A stretch of DNA of 64,000 nt from Clavibacter nebraskensis NCPPB 2581 (lineage in GTDB: Bacteria > Actinomycetota > Actinomycetes > Actinomycetales > Microbacteriaceae), in assembly GCF_000355695.1 (NCBI RefSeq), contig NC_020891.1:558001-622000 (forward strand). The letters are read 5' to 3'. Shown here piece after piece: positions 1 to 9,500 of this stretch (positions are counted from its first letter, which is position 1; each line of letters starts with the position of its first letter). A program made the position numbers and the translations under genes. A model generated the notes under the pieces. The model saw only the letters and a list, made by a program, of their open reading frames with translations, had not been told where the DNA came from and did no database searches.

Positions 1-1045
1 GGTCCGCGTAGTCCCAGCTGCTCGTCCAGCCCATCGCGTAGCGGCGGGTGGACGCTGCGCCGTCGGCCGGATCCGCCCACGTGACCGCGGCGTAGAGGTC
101 CGCGCCCTGGTCGAGCCAGCGCGGCGCGTCGTCGTCGGTCGTGAAGCGCTCGCCGTCGAAGTCGCCGACCCAGTACGCATACCCGGTGCCACGGCCCTGG
201 GCGGCGCCGTTCGCGCCCGCCCCGAGGACCCAGCGGACGCGGTCGGGATCGCCAGCGCTCGTGATGGGGAACACGTCCGGGGTCTCGAGCGTGCCGAGGT
301 CGCCGCGCGCGAAGTCGGAGCGGTAGGTCCAGTGGATGAGGTCGGGCGACGTGTAGAAGCCGATGCGCCGGCCCTCCGTGAGCGCCATGCTCCACCGGCC
401 GTGCGCGCCGTCCCACACCACCTTCGGGTCGCGGAAGTCGGGGCCGCCCGGGTTGTCCATGACCGGGTTCTGCGCGTAGGCCTGGAACCGGTAGCCGCCG
501 TCGGTCGAGTAGTAGAGGGACTGCCGCTGCACGCCATCGGACTGCTGCGTGAGGATCGCGATCACCGTCCCCGCGCCGAGCCCGGACGTGTTCCCGGTGT
601 CGACCACGACGCTGCCGGTCTCGGCGTCGCCGAGCGGGGTGTCGTACTTGTCGATCGCGATGCCCTCGTCGTGCCACGAGACGAGGTCGGCGGACGTGTA
701 GTGCCGCCACGAGGATCCGTCGCCGCCCGGGTGGTCGACGTTGACGAGGGCGTAGGCGTGCCAGACGCCGTCGAGGAGGAACGGGCGCTGCGGGTCGTTC
801 ATGAACTCGCCCGACGGGCGGATGTGGATCCGGTCGTCGGCGGCGCGGGGCGAGGGCGGCGGGGCCTCGACGGGGCCGCGGTCGGCGCCCGTGATGCCGC
901 GGCAGGCGACGACGAGCGCCGCGACCAGGAGGATCGCGCCGATCGTGATGAGCGCGCGGCGATGGCGGCGGGCGAGGGGGCGGATGCGGTCGCGCAGCCG
1001 GGTCGCGACGCCCGCGGCGGGCGGGCGCGACGGGGATGCGGTCAT
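1..1045 (-). CDS. GH32 beta-fructosidase/levanase-like protein (partial, C-terminus beyond window)
   Basis: This is a glycoside hydrolase family 32 enzyme, expected to cleave beta-fructosides such as levan, inulin or sucrose outside the cell. Visible family motifs are MNDPQ at residues 82-86 (the Asp is the nucleophile), FRDPK around residue 205 (transition-state Asp) and LETPDVF with the acid/base Glu near 254. The N-terminus has an Arg-rich stretch, a hydrophobic segment (about 31-47) and a VVAC lipobox at Cys48, so it may be a surface lipoprotein. The ATG at 1043-1045 follows a GAGGAG ribosome site (1055-1060 on the minus strand). It is divergent from levansucrase, which suggests levan synthesis and levan or sucrose breakdown are paired. 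The gene runs off the left edge, so full length and substrate are unknown. Confidence 0.9.
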   Translation of the reverse strand, partial: MTASPSRPPAAGVATRLRDRIRPLARRHRRALITIGAILLVAALVVACRGITGADRGPVEAPPPSPRAADDRIHIRPSGEFMNDPQRPFLLDGVWHAYALVNVDHPGGDGSSWRHYTSADLVSWHDEGIAIDKYDTPLGDAETGSVVVDTGNTSGLGAGTVIAILTQQSDGVQRQSLYYSTDGGYRFQAYAQNPVMDNPGGPDFRDPKVVWDGAHGRWSMALTEGRRIGFYTSPDLIHWTYRSDFARGDLGTLETPDVFPITSAGDPDRVRWVLGAGANGAAQGRGTGYAYWVGDFDGERFTTDDDAPRWLDQGADLYAAVTWADPADGAASTRRYAMGWTSSWDYAD

Positions 1046-1236
1046 GTCGTCGGACTCCTCGCGGTGGGCGATCGGGGGCAGACGGGTGGCGGAGCGGAGC
1101 GGGAGAGCATGCACCGCCGCACGACCGATCCGGAGACAGTACAGGGTCAGCCGGGCCACGTCCACCCCATCCGGGGGACACGCCCGGGATCCGTGGCCGA
1201 CCCCGTCCGGGGGCGCGGGAACGGCCCGTCACCCCC

Positions 1237-1258
1237 TAGGCTCCCCGACCGGGGGAGC
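1237..1258 (+). promoter_or_regulatory. Probable levansucrase -10 box and 5' leader hairpin
   Basis: The 266-bp gap between the divergent fructan genes contains a TAGGCT -10-like box at 1237-1242. Overlapping its end is a hairpin with 7-bp arms, GCTCCCC at 1240-1246 and GGGGAGC at 1252-1258, which would sit at the very start of the levansucrase transcript. The rest of the gap is GC-rich with a repeated CCRTCCGGGGG element near 1169 and 1202. The promoter call is from the motif only. Confidence 0.4.
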
Positions 1259-1312
1259 GTGCACCGCGCGACGCGATCGGACTCATTGACACGAGAACGA
1301 GAGTGAGAACAG

Positions 1313-2878
1313 GTGACAAAGAGAATCAGGCGCGGGCTGTCCGCGTCCGCCGCAGTGACCCTGGTGGTGGCGTCCGCGCTTCTCGCCGGGGGACCCGCCC
1401 AGGCCGCGGGCACGACGCCGCCGCGGCCCACCGTCCACACCCAGAAGGCGTACGCGCCCGAGGACGACTTCACGGCCCACTGGACCCGGGCGGACGCCAA
1501 GCAGATCGCGAAGCTGTCCGACCCGAAGGCCCCGTCCCGGCAGAACTCCATGCCCGAGGCGCAGACCATGCCGCAGGTGCCGCAGGACTTCCCATCGATG
1601 ACCGACCAGGCGTACGTCTGGGACACCTGGCCGCTGACGGACTCCTCGGGCCAGACCTATAGCGTCGACGGCTACGACGTGATCTTCGCGCTCACGGCTC
1701 CGCGCACCCTGTCGTTCGACGAACGGCACACGGCGGCGAAGATCGGCTACTTCACGCGACCCACCGGCATCCCGGCGGAGCAGCAGCCCGAGAACGGCGG
1801 CTGGACGTACCAGGGCAACGTGTTCGAGTACGGCGTCACGGACGGGATCTTCCCCGACCAGTCGTTCACGCAGCAGGCCGAGTGGTCGGGCTCCGCGCGG
1901 ATCATGGCGGACGGCACGGTCAAGCTCTTCTTCACCGACGTGGCGTTCTACCGCGACGCGAAGGACCAGGATGTGAAGCCCGCCGACCCGGTCATCTCGC
2001 TCAGCCAGGGACGCCTCGAGAAGAGGGACGGCGCGGTCAAGGTCGCCGGCTTCGAGACGGTGACCCCGCTCCTGCGACCTGACGGCCAGCGGTACCAGAC
2101 GAGGGACCAGAACCCGTACGTGAACTTCCGCGACCCCTTCACGTTCACGGATCCGGACCACCCCGGCAAGACGTACATGGTGTTCGAGGCGAACGTCGCC
2201 GGCAAGCGCGGCGAGCGGCAGTGCGACGCGACCGACCTCGGCTACCGCAAGGGCGACCCGGCGGCGGAGTCCTCGAAGGAGGTCACCGCCACGGGCGCGA
2301 ACCTGCAGATGGCGTCCATCGGCCTGGCGGTCGCGGACGACGCGGACCTCACGAAGTGGCACTACCTGGATCCGCTGCTCGAGTCGGCGTGCGTCACCGA
2401 CCAGACCGAGCGGCCCGAGGTGATGATCCAGAACGGCAAGCACTACCTGTTCACGATCAGCCACCGGTCGACGTTCGCGAACGGCATCGACGGCCCCGAG
2501 GGCGTCTACGGCTTCGTGGGCAACGGCCTCCGCAGCGACTACAAGCCGATGAACGGCGGATCCGGCCTCGTGCTCGGCAACCCGACGAACCTCAACTACG
2601 CGGGCGGCACCGCGTACGCGCCCGACTACAACCAGACGCCGGGCGCGTTCCAGGCGTACTCGAGCTACATCCTCCCGGGCGGGCTGGTGGAGTCGTTCAT
2701 CGACGCCGTCGGCACGAAGGAGTCCTTCCGCCGCGGCGGGACGCTCGGGCCGACGGTGAAGCTCCAGTTCCGCGGCGACACCTCGAAGGTCGACCGCGGA
2801 TACGGCGAAGGGGGGCTCGGCGGGTTTGCCGACATCCCGACGACCAAGGCGTTCGACCCGGCGAACCCGCCGCAGTAG
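1313..2878 (+). CDS. sacB: Levansucrase (GH68), secreted
   Basis: This 521-residue enzyme transfers fructosyl groups from sucrose onto a growing beta-2,6-levan chain and also hydrolyses sucrose. It has a Sec signal peptide (basic start, hydrophobic 11-26, AQA cleavage near 31). GH68 catalytic motifs are present: VWDTWP with the nucleophile Asp104, NFRDPF with Asp274, and TERPEV with the acid/base Glu366. The start is the GTG at 1313, which gives a normal signal peptide. No strong Shine-Dalgarno sequence precedes it. It stands divergent from a GH32 fructosidase and is followed by a strong hairpin. Levan is an extracellular polysaccharide, so a role in colonisation or slime formation is likely by inference. 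Confidence 0.95.
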   Translation: MTKRIRRGLSASAAVTLVVASALLAGGPAQAAGTTPPRPTVHTQKAYAPEDDFTAHWTRADAKQIAKLSDPKAPSRQNSMPEAQTMPQVPQDFPSMTDQAYVWDTWPLTDSSGQTYSVDGYDVIFALTAPRTLSFDERHTAAKIGYFTRPTGIPAEQQPENGGWTYQGNVFEYGVTDGIFPDQSFTQQAEWSGSARIMADGTVKLFFTDVAFYRDAKDQDVKPADPVISLSQGRLEKRDGAVKVAGFETVTPLLRPDGQRYQTRDQNPYVNFRDPFTFTDPDHPGKTYMVFEANVAGKRGERQCDATDLGYRKGDPAAESSKEVTATGANLQMASIGLAVADDADLTKWHYLDPLLESACVTDQTERPEVMIQNGKHYLFTISHRSTFANGIDGPEGVYGFVGNGLRSDYKPMNGGSGLVLGNPTNLNYAGGTAYAPDYNQTPGAFQAYSSYILPGGLVESFIDAVGTKESFRRGGTLGPTVKLQFRGDTSKVDRGYGEGGLGGFADIPTTKAFDPANPPQ

Positions 2879-2885
2879 CGCCAGG

Positions 2886-2916
2886 CGCGGCGACGGCGGC
2901 ATCCGCCGTCGCCGCG
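2886..2916 (+). terminator. Hairpin terminator after levansucrase
   Basis: A perfect 14-bp stem (2886-2899 with 2903-2916) encloses a 3-nt loop, starting 8 nt after the levansucrase stop. There is no U-tract, as is common for terminators in high-GC actinobacteria. Confidence 0.7.
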
Positions 2917-2949
2917 TCCTCCCGGGCCGCTCATCTACACTCGCTGTCG

Positions 2950-3606
2950 ATGCCCGCCCCGTCCCCGTCACCGATCCCGCCGCGCGTCCAGCGCGTGATC
3001 CGGGGGCTCGCCGCATCCGCCACCGCCACGTTCGTGGCCGCGCTCTTCCATGAGGCCGGCGGCGGGGCCGCTCCGTCGTGGGGCGTCGTCGCGTTCGGGC
3101 TCGCCCTCGCGTCGCTCGCGGCCATCGCGCTCGCCGGCGCCCGCACCGCGCTGTGGCGCCTCGTCGCCGCGGTGGGCGTCAGCCAGCTCCTCTTCCACGG
3201 GCTGTTCACGGCGGCCGGGGACGCCTCCGCGGCCTCCGTCGCGGCGGATCCGCACGCGGGCATGGGGCACGGTGCGGCGACGATCGTGCTCCCGGGCCTC
3301 GACGCCGCGCCCTCGGGAGCGGCCGGCGCGGTCGACCCCGGCATGCTCCTCTCGCACGGCGCGGCCCTGGTCGTCACCGTGCTCGCGCTGCGGCACGGCG
3401 AGGCCGCCATCCGCGCGCTCGTCGACGCGTCCGCGCTGCGCGTCGTGCACGCCCTCGCGATCCCGTTCCTCCGGCCCGAGGGGCGGCGCACCACCGAGCT
3501 CGCCCGGGCCGCCCGCGCGCCGCTCGCGCTGCGCGACCTCTGCGCCCGGCTCGGGCGCCTGCGGCACCGCGGCCCGCCGCGCGCTCGCGCCCTCGCCGCA
3601 GCCTGA
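2950..3606 (+). CDS. Multispanning membrane protein upstream of YcnI/CopC
   Basis: I do not recognise a named family in this 218-residue protein. It has about four hydrophobic segments (roughly residues 18-33, 44-64, 66-86 and 130-150) and a cytoplasmic, Arg-rich C-terminal tail. Between the third and fourth segments it carries a His/Met-rich stretch (DPHAGMGHGA), a kind of composition often seen in copper-binding proteins. It lies 170 bp before the YcnI and CopC genes on the same strand, so a role in copper handling or copper import is a reasonable inference. The ATG at 2950 follows a TACACT box closely, so translation may be nearly leaderless. Confidence 0.7.
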   Translation: MPAPSPSPIPPRVQRVIRGLAASATATFVAALFHEAGGGAAPSWGVVAFGLALASLAAIALAGARTALWRLVAAVGVSQLLFHGLFTAAGDASAASVAADPHAGMGHGAATIVLPGLDAAPSGAAGAVDPGMLLSHGAALVVTVLALRHGEAAIRALVDASALRVVHALAIPFLRPEGRRTTELARAARAPLALRDLCARLGRLRHRGPPRARALAAA

Positions 3607-3776
3607 CGCGCCGGCCGGATCCCGCGACCCGCGGATCCTCCGCCCACCGCGCGAGCCCGCTCGCGCCGCGGACGCGATGCCCGAGCATCGCCCGCCCTCC
3701 TCTCTCCCTCCCCGGACGCCGGCACCGCCGCGTCCGCTCCCGGGGCCGCCCCGCGCGGCCCGGAACAGGACATGCC

Positions 3777-4541
3777 ATGAACCGCTCATCCACCTCCGCC
3801 CCCCGCCGCCGGATCCTCCGCTCGGCCACCGCGCTCGTCGGCGGCGTCGTGCTCGCCGTCGCCGTGCCGCTCGCGGCCTCCGCGCACGTGCGCGTCTCGC
3901 CCGACCAGGCGGCCGCCGGCAGCTACAGCACGCTGACCTTCAAGGTCCCCACCGAGTCCGCGACCGCGACCACCACGAGCGTCACGGTCGACCTGCCGAA
4001 GGACACCCCCTTCTCGAGCCTCTCCACCGAGCCCGTCCCCGGCTGGACCGCGAAGGTCACCACCGAGAAGCTCGACACCCCGGTGAAGACGGACGACGCC
4101 ACGATCACGGACGCGCCCATCGAGGTCACCTGGACGGCGGACGACGGCGTGGGCCTCAAGGCCGGCGAGTTCCAGCGCTTCACGGTCTCCGTGGGACCGG
4201 TGCCCGACACCGGCAGCATCATGCTCTCGGCGCACCAGGGCTACTCGGACGGATCCGTCGTCGACTGGGACCAGGCCACCCCGGCCTCCGGTGAGGAGCC
4301 CGAGCACCCCGCGCCCACGCTCTACGTGGACGATGCCCCGCCCGCCGACTCCATGAGCGCGATGACGACCACCGCGGCGCCCGACGCCACCGTCACCACG
4401 GCCGCGTCGGACACCAGCGCCACGAGCAGCGCGGTCGCGGTCGGCCTCGGCGTGGGCGGCCTCGCCCTCGGCGCGGTGGCCCTCGTGGTCGCCGTCTTCG
4501 CCCTCACCCGCGTGCGCCGCGAGGGCGGCGGCCAGGCGTGA
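3777..4541 (+). CDS. YcnI-family (DUF1775) copper-associated exported protein
   Basis: The 254-residue protein has a signal peptide (residues 1-36, ending SAHV) followed at once by His37, which in characterised YcnI proteins binds Cu(II). A DUF1775 domain fills about residues 37-180 and includes the conserved PGWTAK segment and a WTADDGVGLKAGEFQRF stretch. A Ser/Thr/Ala linker then leads to a single C-terminal membrane helix (about 220-245) with an Arg-rich stop-transfer end. The domain should therefore sit outside the membrane as a copper chaperone. The CopC gene downstream starts inside this gene's stop codon, which ties the two together in translation. The ATG at 3777 was chosen because it begins the signal peptide. 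Confidence 0.88.
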   Translation: MNRSSTSAPRRRILRSATALVGGVVLAVAVPLAASAHVRVSPDQAAAGSYSTLTFKVPTESATATTTSVTVDLPKDTPFSSLSTEPVPGWTAKVTTEKLDTPVKTDDATITDAPIEVTWTADDGVGLKAGEFQRFTVSVGPVPDTGSIMLSAHQGYSDGSVVDWDQATPASGEEPEHPAPTLYVDDAPPADSMSAMTTTAAPDATVTTAASDTSATSSAVAVGLGVGGLALGAVALVVAVFALTRVRREGGGQA

Positions 4542-5374
4542 CGCCCGGCGGACGGATCCCGGCCAGGGGCGGCGCCGGCCGGCGGCCGCTCCGGACGCTC
4601 GCCGCGGCGGTCGCGGGCGCCGCGCTCGCGACCGGCGCCTTCGCGCTCGCGGGGCTGGCGCAGGGGAGCGGGCCCGACGGCGCGCTGTCGGCGTCCGCGC
4701 ACGACTACCTCGTGTCGAGCTCGCCCGCGGCCGGATCCACGATCGACGCGCCGCCGTCGGAGGTGACGCTGACCTTCAACGACGTGATCCTCGACCTCGG
4801 CACTCCGGGCGGTGCCGGCGGCGACGCCTCGACCGGCTCCGGGACCGGGGCGGGCGGCTCGTCCATCGTGCAGGTGACCGGACCGGACGCGCAGGGCATG
4901 CACTTCGAGACCGGCTGCGCGACCAACTCCGGGCGCACCGTCTCGGTGCCCGTCGCGCTCGGGGGATCCGGGCAGTACACGGTCACGTGGCGCGTGGTCT
5001 CGGCGGACGGGCACCCCGTCTCCGACTCCATCGCGTTCATGTACCAGGCGCCGGCGGGGGTGACCGCCTCCTCGGGCACGGCCGACGGCCCGGGCTGCGC
5101 GGCGGCGCAGGAGGGAGCGGCCGGATCCGGCGCGGCCGCGTCGGGCGGGTCCGGCGGCGCCGGCTCGTCGACGGACGCGGGCACCGCGGCCGGGCAGGAG
5201 CAGGGCGTCACGCCCTACCTCGGCGTCATCGTCGGCGTGAGCATCGGGATCGTCGTGCTGGCTGCGGCCGCGGTCGTGCTTATCGTGGTGACCGGGCGGC
5301 GGAAGCCGGCCGCGAGCGCCGCGGCCCCGGTGATGGGCGACGCTCCGCCCGAGGGCGGACCGCCCGCGGCCTGA
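4538..5374 (+). CDS. copC: CopC-domain copper resistance/binding protein
   Basis: This 278-residue exported protein starts at a GTG that overlaps the TGA of the YcnI gene (GTGA, 4538-4541). A long signal peptide ends at ASA, leaving His55 as the first mature residue. In CopC proteins that N-terminal His is a Cu(II) ligand. The typical core follows: HDYLVSSSPAAGS, a TLTFNDVI strand and a second conserved part (VTWRVVSADGHPVSDSIAF, about residues 148-166) whose HPVS sequence is a family hallmark. A Gly/Ser-rich linker leads to a membrane helix (about 225-250). Together with YcnI and the membrane protein upstream it forms a likely copper-acquisition or copper-tolerance operon. Confidence 0.9.
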   Translation: MTPGGRIPARGGAGRRPLRTLAAAVAGAALATGAFALAGLAQGSGPDGALSASAHDYLVSSSPAAGSTIDAPPSEVTLTFNDVILDLGTPGGAGGDASTGSGTGAGGSSIVQVTGPDAQGMHFETGCATNSGRTVSVPVALGGSGQYTVTWRVVSADGHPVSDSIAFMYQAPAGVTASSGTADGPGCAAAQEGAAGSGAAASGGSGGAGSSTDAGTAAGQEQGVTPYLGVIVGVSIGIVVLAAAAVVLIVVTGRRKPAASAAAPVMGDAPPEGGPPAA

Positions 5375-5388
5375 CCGCGCACGCCCCG

Positions 5389-5431
5389 CGACGACGGGCC
5401 CGGATCCCGCGCGGATCCGGGCCCGTCGTCG
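5389..5431 (+). terminator. Strong hairpin terminator after copC
   Basis: A perfect 19-bp stem (5389-5407 with 5413-5431) closes a 5-nt loop between the convergent copC and LysR genes. It can serve both directions. Confidence 0.8.
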
Positions 5432-5463
5432 TCCGCGCCCGGATGCGCGCGCCCGGCCGCGGG

Positions 5464-6396
5464 TCAGCCCGCGCCGGTCCCCATGACCTCCACGGCGCGC
5501 GCGAGGGCGTCCCGGCATGCGCGGATCCCCGGCCGGTCGAGGCTGCCCACGCGCGACGACGTGAACACCGTGCGCCGCGGCGAGCCGGGCAGGCCGATCA
5601 GCCGCACGTCGGGCTCGCGACCGGCCCACACGAGGTCGGGCAGCACGGAGGCCGCGTGCCCGCCGCGCACCAGGTCGATGTGCGCCTGCAGGTCGGCCGT
5701 CACGTACCGCACGTCCGGCTCGAAGCCCGCGACGCGGCACACCTGCTCGGCGAAGTGGCGCGAGGCCGTGCCGGCGGGCTCCATCACCCAGGGCAGGCGG
5801 CGCGCGTCGGAGATGGAACGCACGTCGTCGCGGCCGGGCGGGAGGCCGAGGCGGAGCGGATCCACGCACAGCTCCTCGCGGTCGAGGTCGGCCGGCCTGG
5901 GTGCCGCGTGCGCCGGGTACTGCTCGGCGATGACGAGGTCGTGGTCGCGCGCCCACACGTCGTGGAGGCCCGACTCGGGCTCGCGCATCGTGATCTCGAC
6001 CCGCAGGTCCGGGTAGTCGTCGCGGAGGATCGTGAGCGCGGGCGGCACGAGCGCGAGCAGCGCCGACTGGAACGCGGCCACGCGGATGGTGCCGGACACG
6101 TTCGCGAGCGACGCGTTCACCTCGGTCTCGGCGCGCTCCAGCCGCTCGAGCAGGGCCGTCGTGTGCTCGACGAGGATCTCGGCCTGCGGCGTGAGCACCA
6201 CCCGCCGGCCGACCCGGCGCAGCAGCGTCACGCCCGCCTCGCGCTCCAGCTGCGACAGCTGCTGCGACACCGACGACGGGCTGAACGACAGCGCGTCGGC
6301 GACCGCGCCGATCGTGCCGCGGAGCTTGAGCTCGCGCAGGAGCCGCAGCCGTCGCATCTCGAGCACGTGCGCCTCCCGGGGATCCGCGACGAGCAT
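5464..6396 (-). CDS. LysR-type transcriptional regulator, divergent from putA
   Basis: This 310-residue protein has an N-terminal winged helix-turn-helix (about residues 15-75, with the core SFSPSSVSQQLSQLE) and a LysR substrate-binding domain after residue 100. The HTH wording resembles the ArgP/LysG branch of LysR regulators, which often control amino-acid genes. It sits head to head with putA across a 140-bp gap, so it most likely controls proline use and its own expression. The proline link rests only on position. An alternative start is the Met 14 codons downstream (MRRLRLL), which also leaves the HTH intact. Confidence 0.85.
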   Translation of the reverse strand: MLVADPREAHVLEMRRLRLLRELKLRGTIGAVADALSFSPSSVSQQLSQLEREAGVTLLRRVGRRVVLTPQAEILVEHTTALLERLERAETEVNASLANVSGTIRVAAFQSALLALVPPALTILRDDYPDLRVEITMREPESGLHDVWARDHDLVIAEQYPAHAAPRPADLDREELCVDPLRLGLPPGRDDVRSISDARRLPWVMEPAGTASRHFAEQVCRVAGFEPDVRYVTADLQAHIDLVRGGHAASVLPDLVWAGREPDVRLIGLPGSPRRTVFTSSRVGSLDRPGIRACRDALARAVEVMGTGAG

Positions 6397-6536
6397 GGAA
6401 TCATCGGCAGGGCCGCACGATGATCATCGGAAACGTTCAGCGCATCCGATGTGAGCATGGTCGCACACTGGGAGGACGCGCCCGCAGCGCGGCCGACGAC
6501 GGGGCTCCGGCCCACCTGAGACGAAGAGGTTCCCGC

Positions 6537-9500
6537 ATGACCGCCGAGACCGCATCCGCCCCCGAGACCGCTGCCGTCCCCACGGTCGACGGCGCATCCG
6601 CCGCCCCCGACCGCGAGGCCCTCGCTGACCGCTCCGTCGCGCTCGTCCGCACCTGGCTCGCGGAGGCGGCCCAGCACCCCGCCGACCCGTCCGCCGAGCG
6701 CCTCGCGGGCGTCCTCAAGGACGAGAACGGCCTCGACTTCACCATCGGCTTCGTCGACCGGGTCGTCCGCCCCGAGGACCTGCCCGTCGCCGGCAACAGC
6801 CTCGCCGCCCTCACCGCCAAGACCCCCGGCTTCCTGCCCTGGTACATGCAGGGCGCGATCCGCGCGGGCGGCATCCTCGGACCCGTCCTCCCGCAGGTCG
6901 TCGTGCCTGTCGCGCGCCGCGTGCTCCGCGAGATGGTTGGCCACCTCATCGTCGACGCCACGAGTGACAAGCTCGGGCCCGCCATCGAGAAGCTGCGCGC
7001 CGGTGGATCCCGCCTCAACCTCAACCTGCTCGGCGAGGCCGTGCTCGGCGAGAAGGAGGCCGCGCGCCGCCTCGAGGGCACGCGCGAGCTGCTCGCCCGC
7101 GACGACGTGGACTACGTCTCCATCAAGGTGTCGAGCGTCGTCTCGCAGCTGTCGATGTGGGCGTTCGACGAGGCCGTCGACAAGGTCGTCGAGCGGCTCA
7201 CGCCGCTGTACGAGCTGGCGCTCGCGTCGCCGCGGCCCAAGTTCATCAACCTCGACATGGAGGAGTACAAGGACCTCGACCTCACCATCGAGGTGTTCAC
7301 GCGCGTGCTCGATCAGCCGCAGCTGAAGGACCTCGAGGCCGGGATCGTCCTCCAGGCCTACCTGCCCGACGCGCTCGCCGCTCTCCAGCGGCTCACCGCG
7401 TGGGCGCAGGAGCGGCGCGCGGCCGGCGGCGCGCCCATCAAGGTGCGCATCGTCAAGGGCGCGAACCTCGCGATGGAGCAGGTCGACGGCCGCATGCACG
7501 ACTGGCCGGTCGCCACCTGGGCCACCAAGGAGCAGACCGACAAGCACTACAAGCGGATGCTCGAGCACGCGCTCCAGCCCGCCACGGCCGACGCCGTGAA
7601 GGTCGGCGTCGCCGGCCACAACCTCTTCGACGTCGCGTACGCCTGGCTGCTCGCGGAGGAGCGCGGCGTGACCGACCGGATCGAGTTCGAGATGCTGCTC
7701 GGCATGGCGACCGGCCAGGCCGAGGCCGTGAAGCGCACCGTCGGCGGGCTCCTCCTCTACACGCCCGTCGTGCACCCGACCGAGTTCGACGTGGCCATCT
7801 CGTACCTCATCCGCCGACTGGAGGAGAACGCGAGCCAGGAGAACTTCATGTCGGCGGTGTTCGAGCTGAGCACCTCGAGCGAGCTGTTCGCGCGCGAGGA
7901 GTCGCGGTTCCGCTCGTCGCTCCGGGCCGTGGACGACACGATCCCGGCGCCCAACCGCACGCAGGACCGCCGGTTCCCGCCGGAGCTCGACGACGTGGAT
8001 CCGCTCGCCGAGCCCGAGGCGACCGAGGAGCCGGAGGACGAGGTCGACCCGCAGCTCACGAGCGTGGTCATGGGCTTCACGCGCGGCTCGCTGCTGACGC
8101 CCGACGCGCTCGTCGACCCGGACGCGTCCACCACGCCGTTCCACAACGCGGCCGACACGGATCCGGCGCTGCCGACGAACCGCGCCTGGGGCCGCGAGAT
8201 CCTGTCGCGCGTCGGCGCCTCGCAGCTCGGCGTCGCGACCATCGACGCCGCGCGCATCGACTCCACCGACCAGCTCGACGATCTCATCGACGGCGTCCGC
8301 ACGGCCGCCGCGTCGTGGGGCGCCCGCCCCGGCGACCAGCGCGCCGCCCTCCTGCACCGCGTCGGCGTCGCGATCGAGCGCAACCGCGCGCGCCTCATCG
8401 AGGTGATGGCGTCGGAGACCGGCAAGACCATCGCCGAGGCCGACCCCGAGGTCAGCGAGGCCGTCGACTTCGCGCACTACTACGCCGAGCGCGCCCGCGA
8501 CCTCGACCGGGTGCAGGGCGCCCGCTTCGTGCCGTCGCGCGTCACCGTCGTGGCGCCGCCGTGGAACTTCCCCGTCGCGATCCCCGCGGGCAGCATGCTC
8601 GCGGCCCTCGCCTCCGGCAGCGGCGTCGTCGTCAAGCCCGCCGGCCAGGCCCGCCGCTCCGGCGCCGTGCTGGTCGAGGCGCTCCGCGAGGCCGGCGTGC
8701 CGCGCGAGCTGCTCGCGCTCGTCGACGCGGGCGAGGCCGAGTTCGGCGAGCACCTCATCTCGCACAAGGCGGTCGACAGGGTGATCCTCACGGGCGGCTA
8801 CGAGACCGCCGAGGTCTTCCGCTCCTGGAAGAGCGACCTGCCGCTCCTCGCCGAGACCAGCGGCAAGAACGCCATCATCGTCACGCCCAGCGCCGACCTC
8901 GACCTGGCCGCCGCCGACGTCGTGAAGAGCGCGTTCGGCCACGCCGGCCAGAAGTGCTCGGCGGCGAGCCTCGTGATCCTCGTGGGCTCGGTCGGCAAGT
9001 CGCGCCGGTTCCTCACGCAGCTCACCGACGCCGTCTCGTCGCTGCGCGTCGGCTACCCGTCGGACCCGACCACGCAGATGGGCCCGATCATCGAGCCCGC
9101 CGCCGGCAAGCTCAAGCACGCGCTCACGCAGCTGGGCGTCGGCGAGAAGTGGCTCGTCGAGCCCGAGGCGAAGGACGAGACCGGCCGCCTCTGGTCGCCG
9201 GGCGTCCGCGACGGCGTGAAGCCCGGGTCGTACTTCCACCTCACCGAGTTCTTCGGGCCCGTGCTCGGCGTGATGCGCGCGCGCACCCTCGAGGAGGCGA
9301 TCCGCTTCCAGAACGCCATCCCCTACGGCCTCACCGCGGGCCTGCACAGCCTCGACGCGCGCGAGCTCGAGCAGTGGCTCGAGACCGTGGAGGCGGGCAA
9401 CCTCTACGTGAACCGCGGGATCACGGGCGCGATCGTGCAGCGCCAGCCGTTCGGCGGCTGGAAGCGCTCCTCGGTCGGATCCGGCACCAAGGCCGGCGGC

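Noticed and set aside
332-1306. Long plus-strand open frame opposite the GH32 gene
   Set aside because: It is a GC-rich shadow of the minus-strand GH32 gene; its composition (Val/Arg/Ala/Glu runs) fits no protein family.
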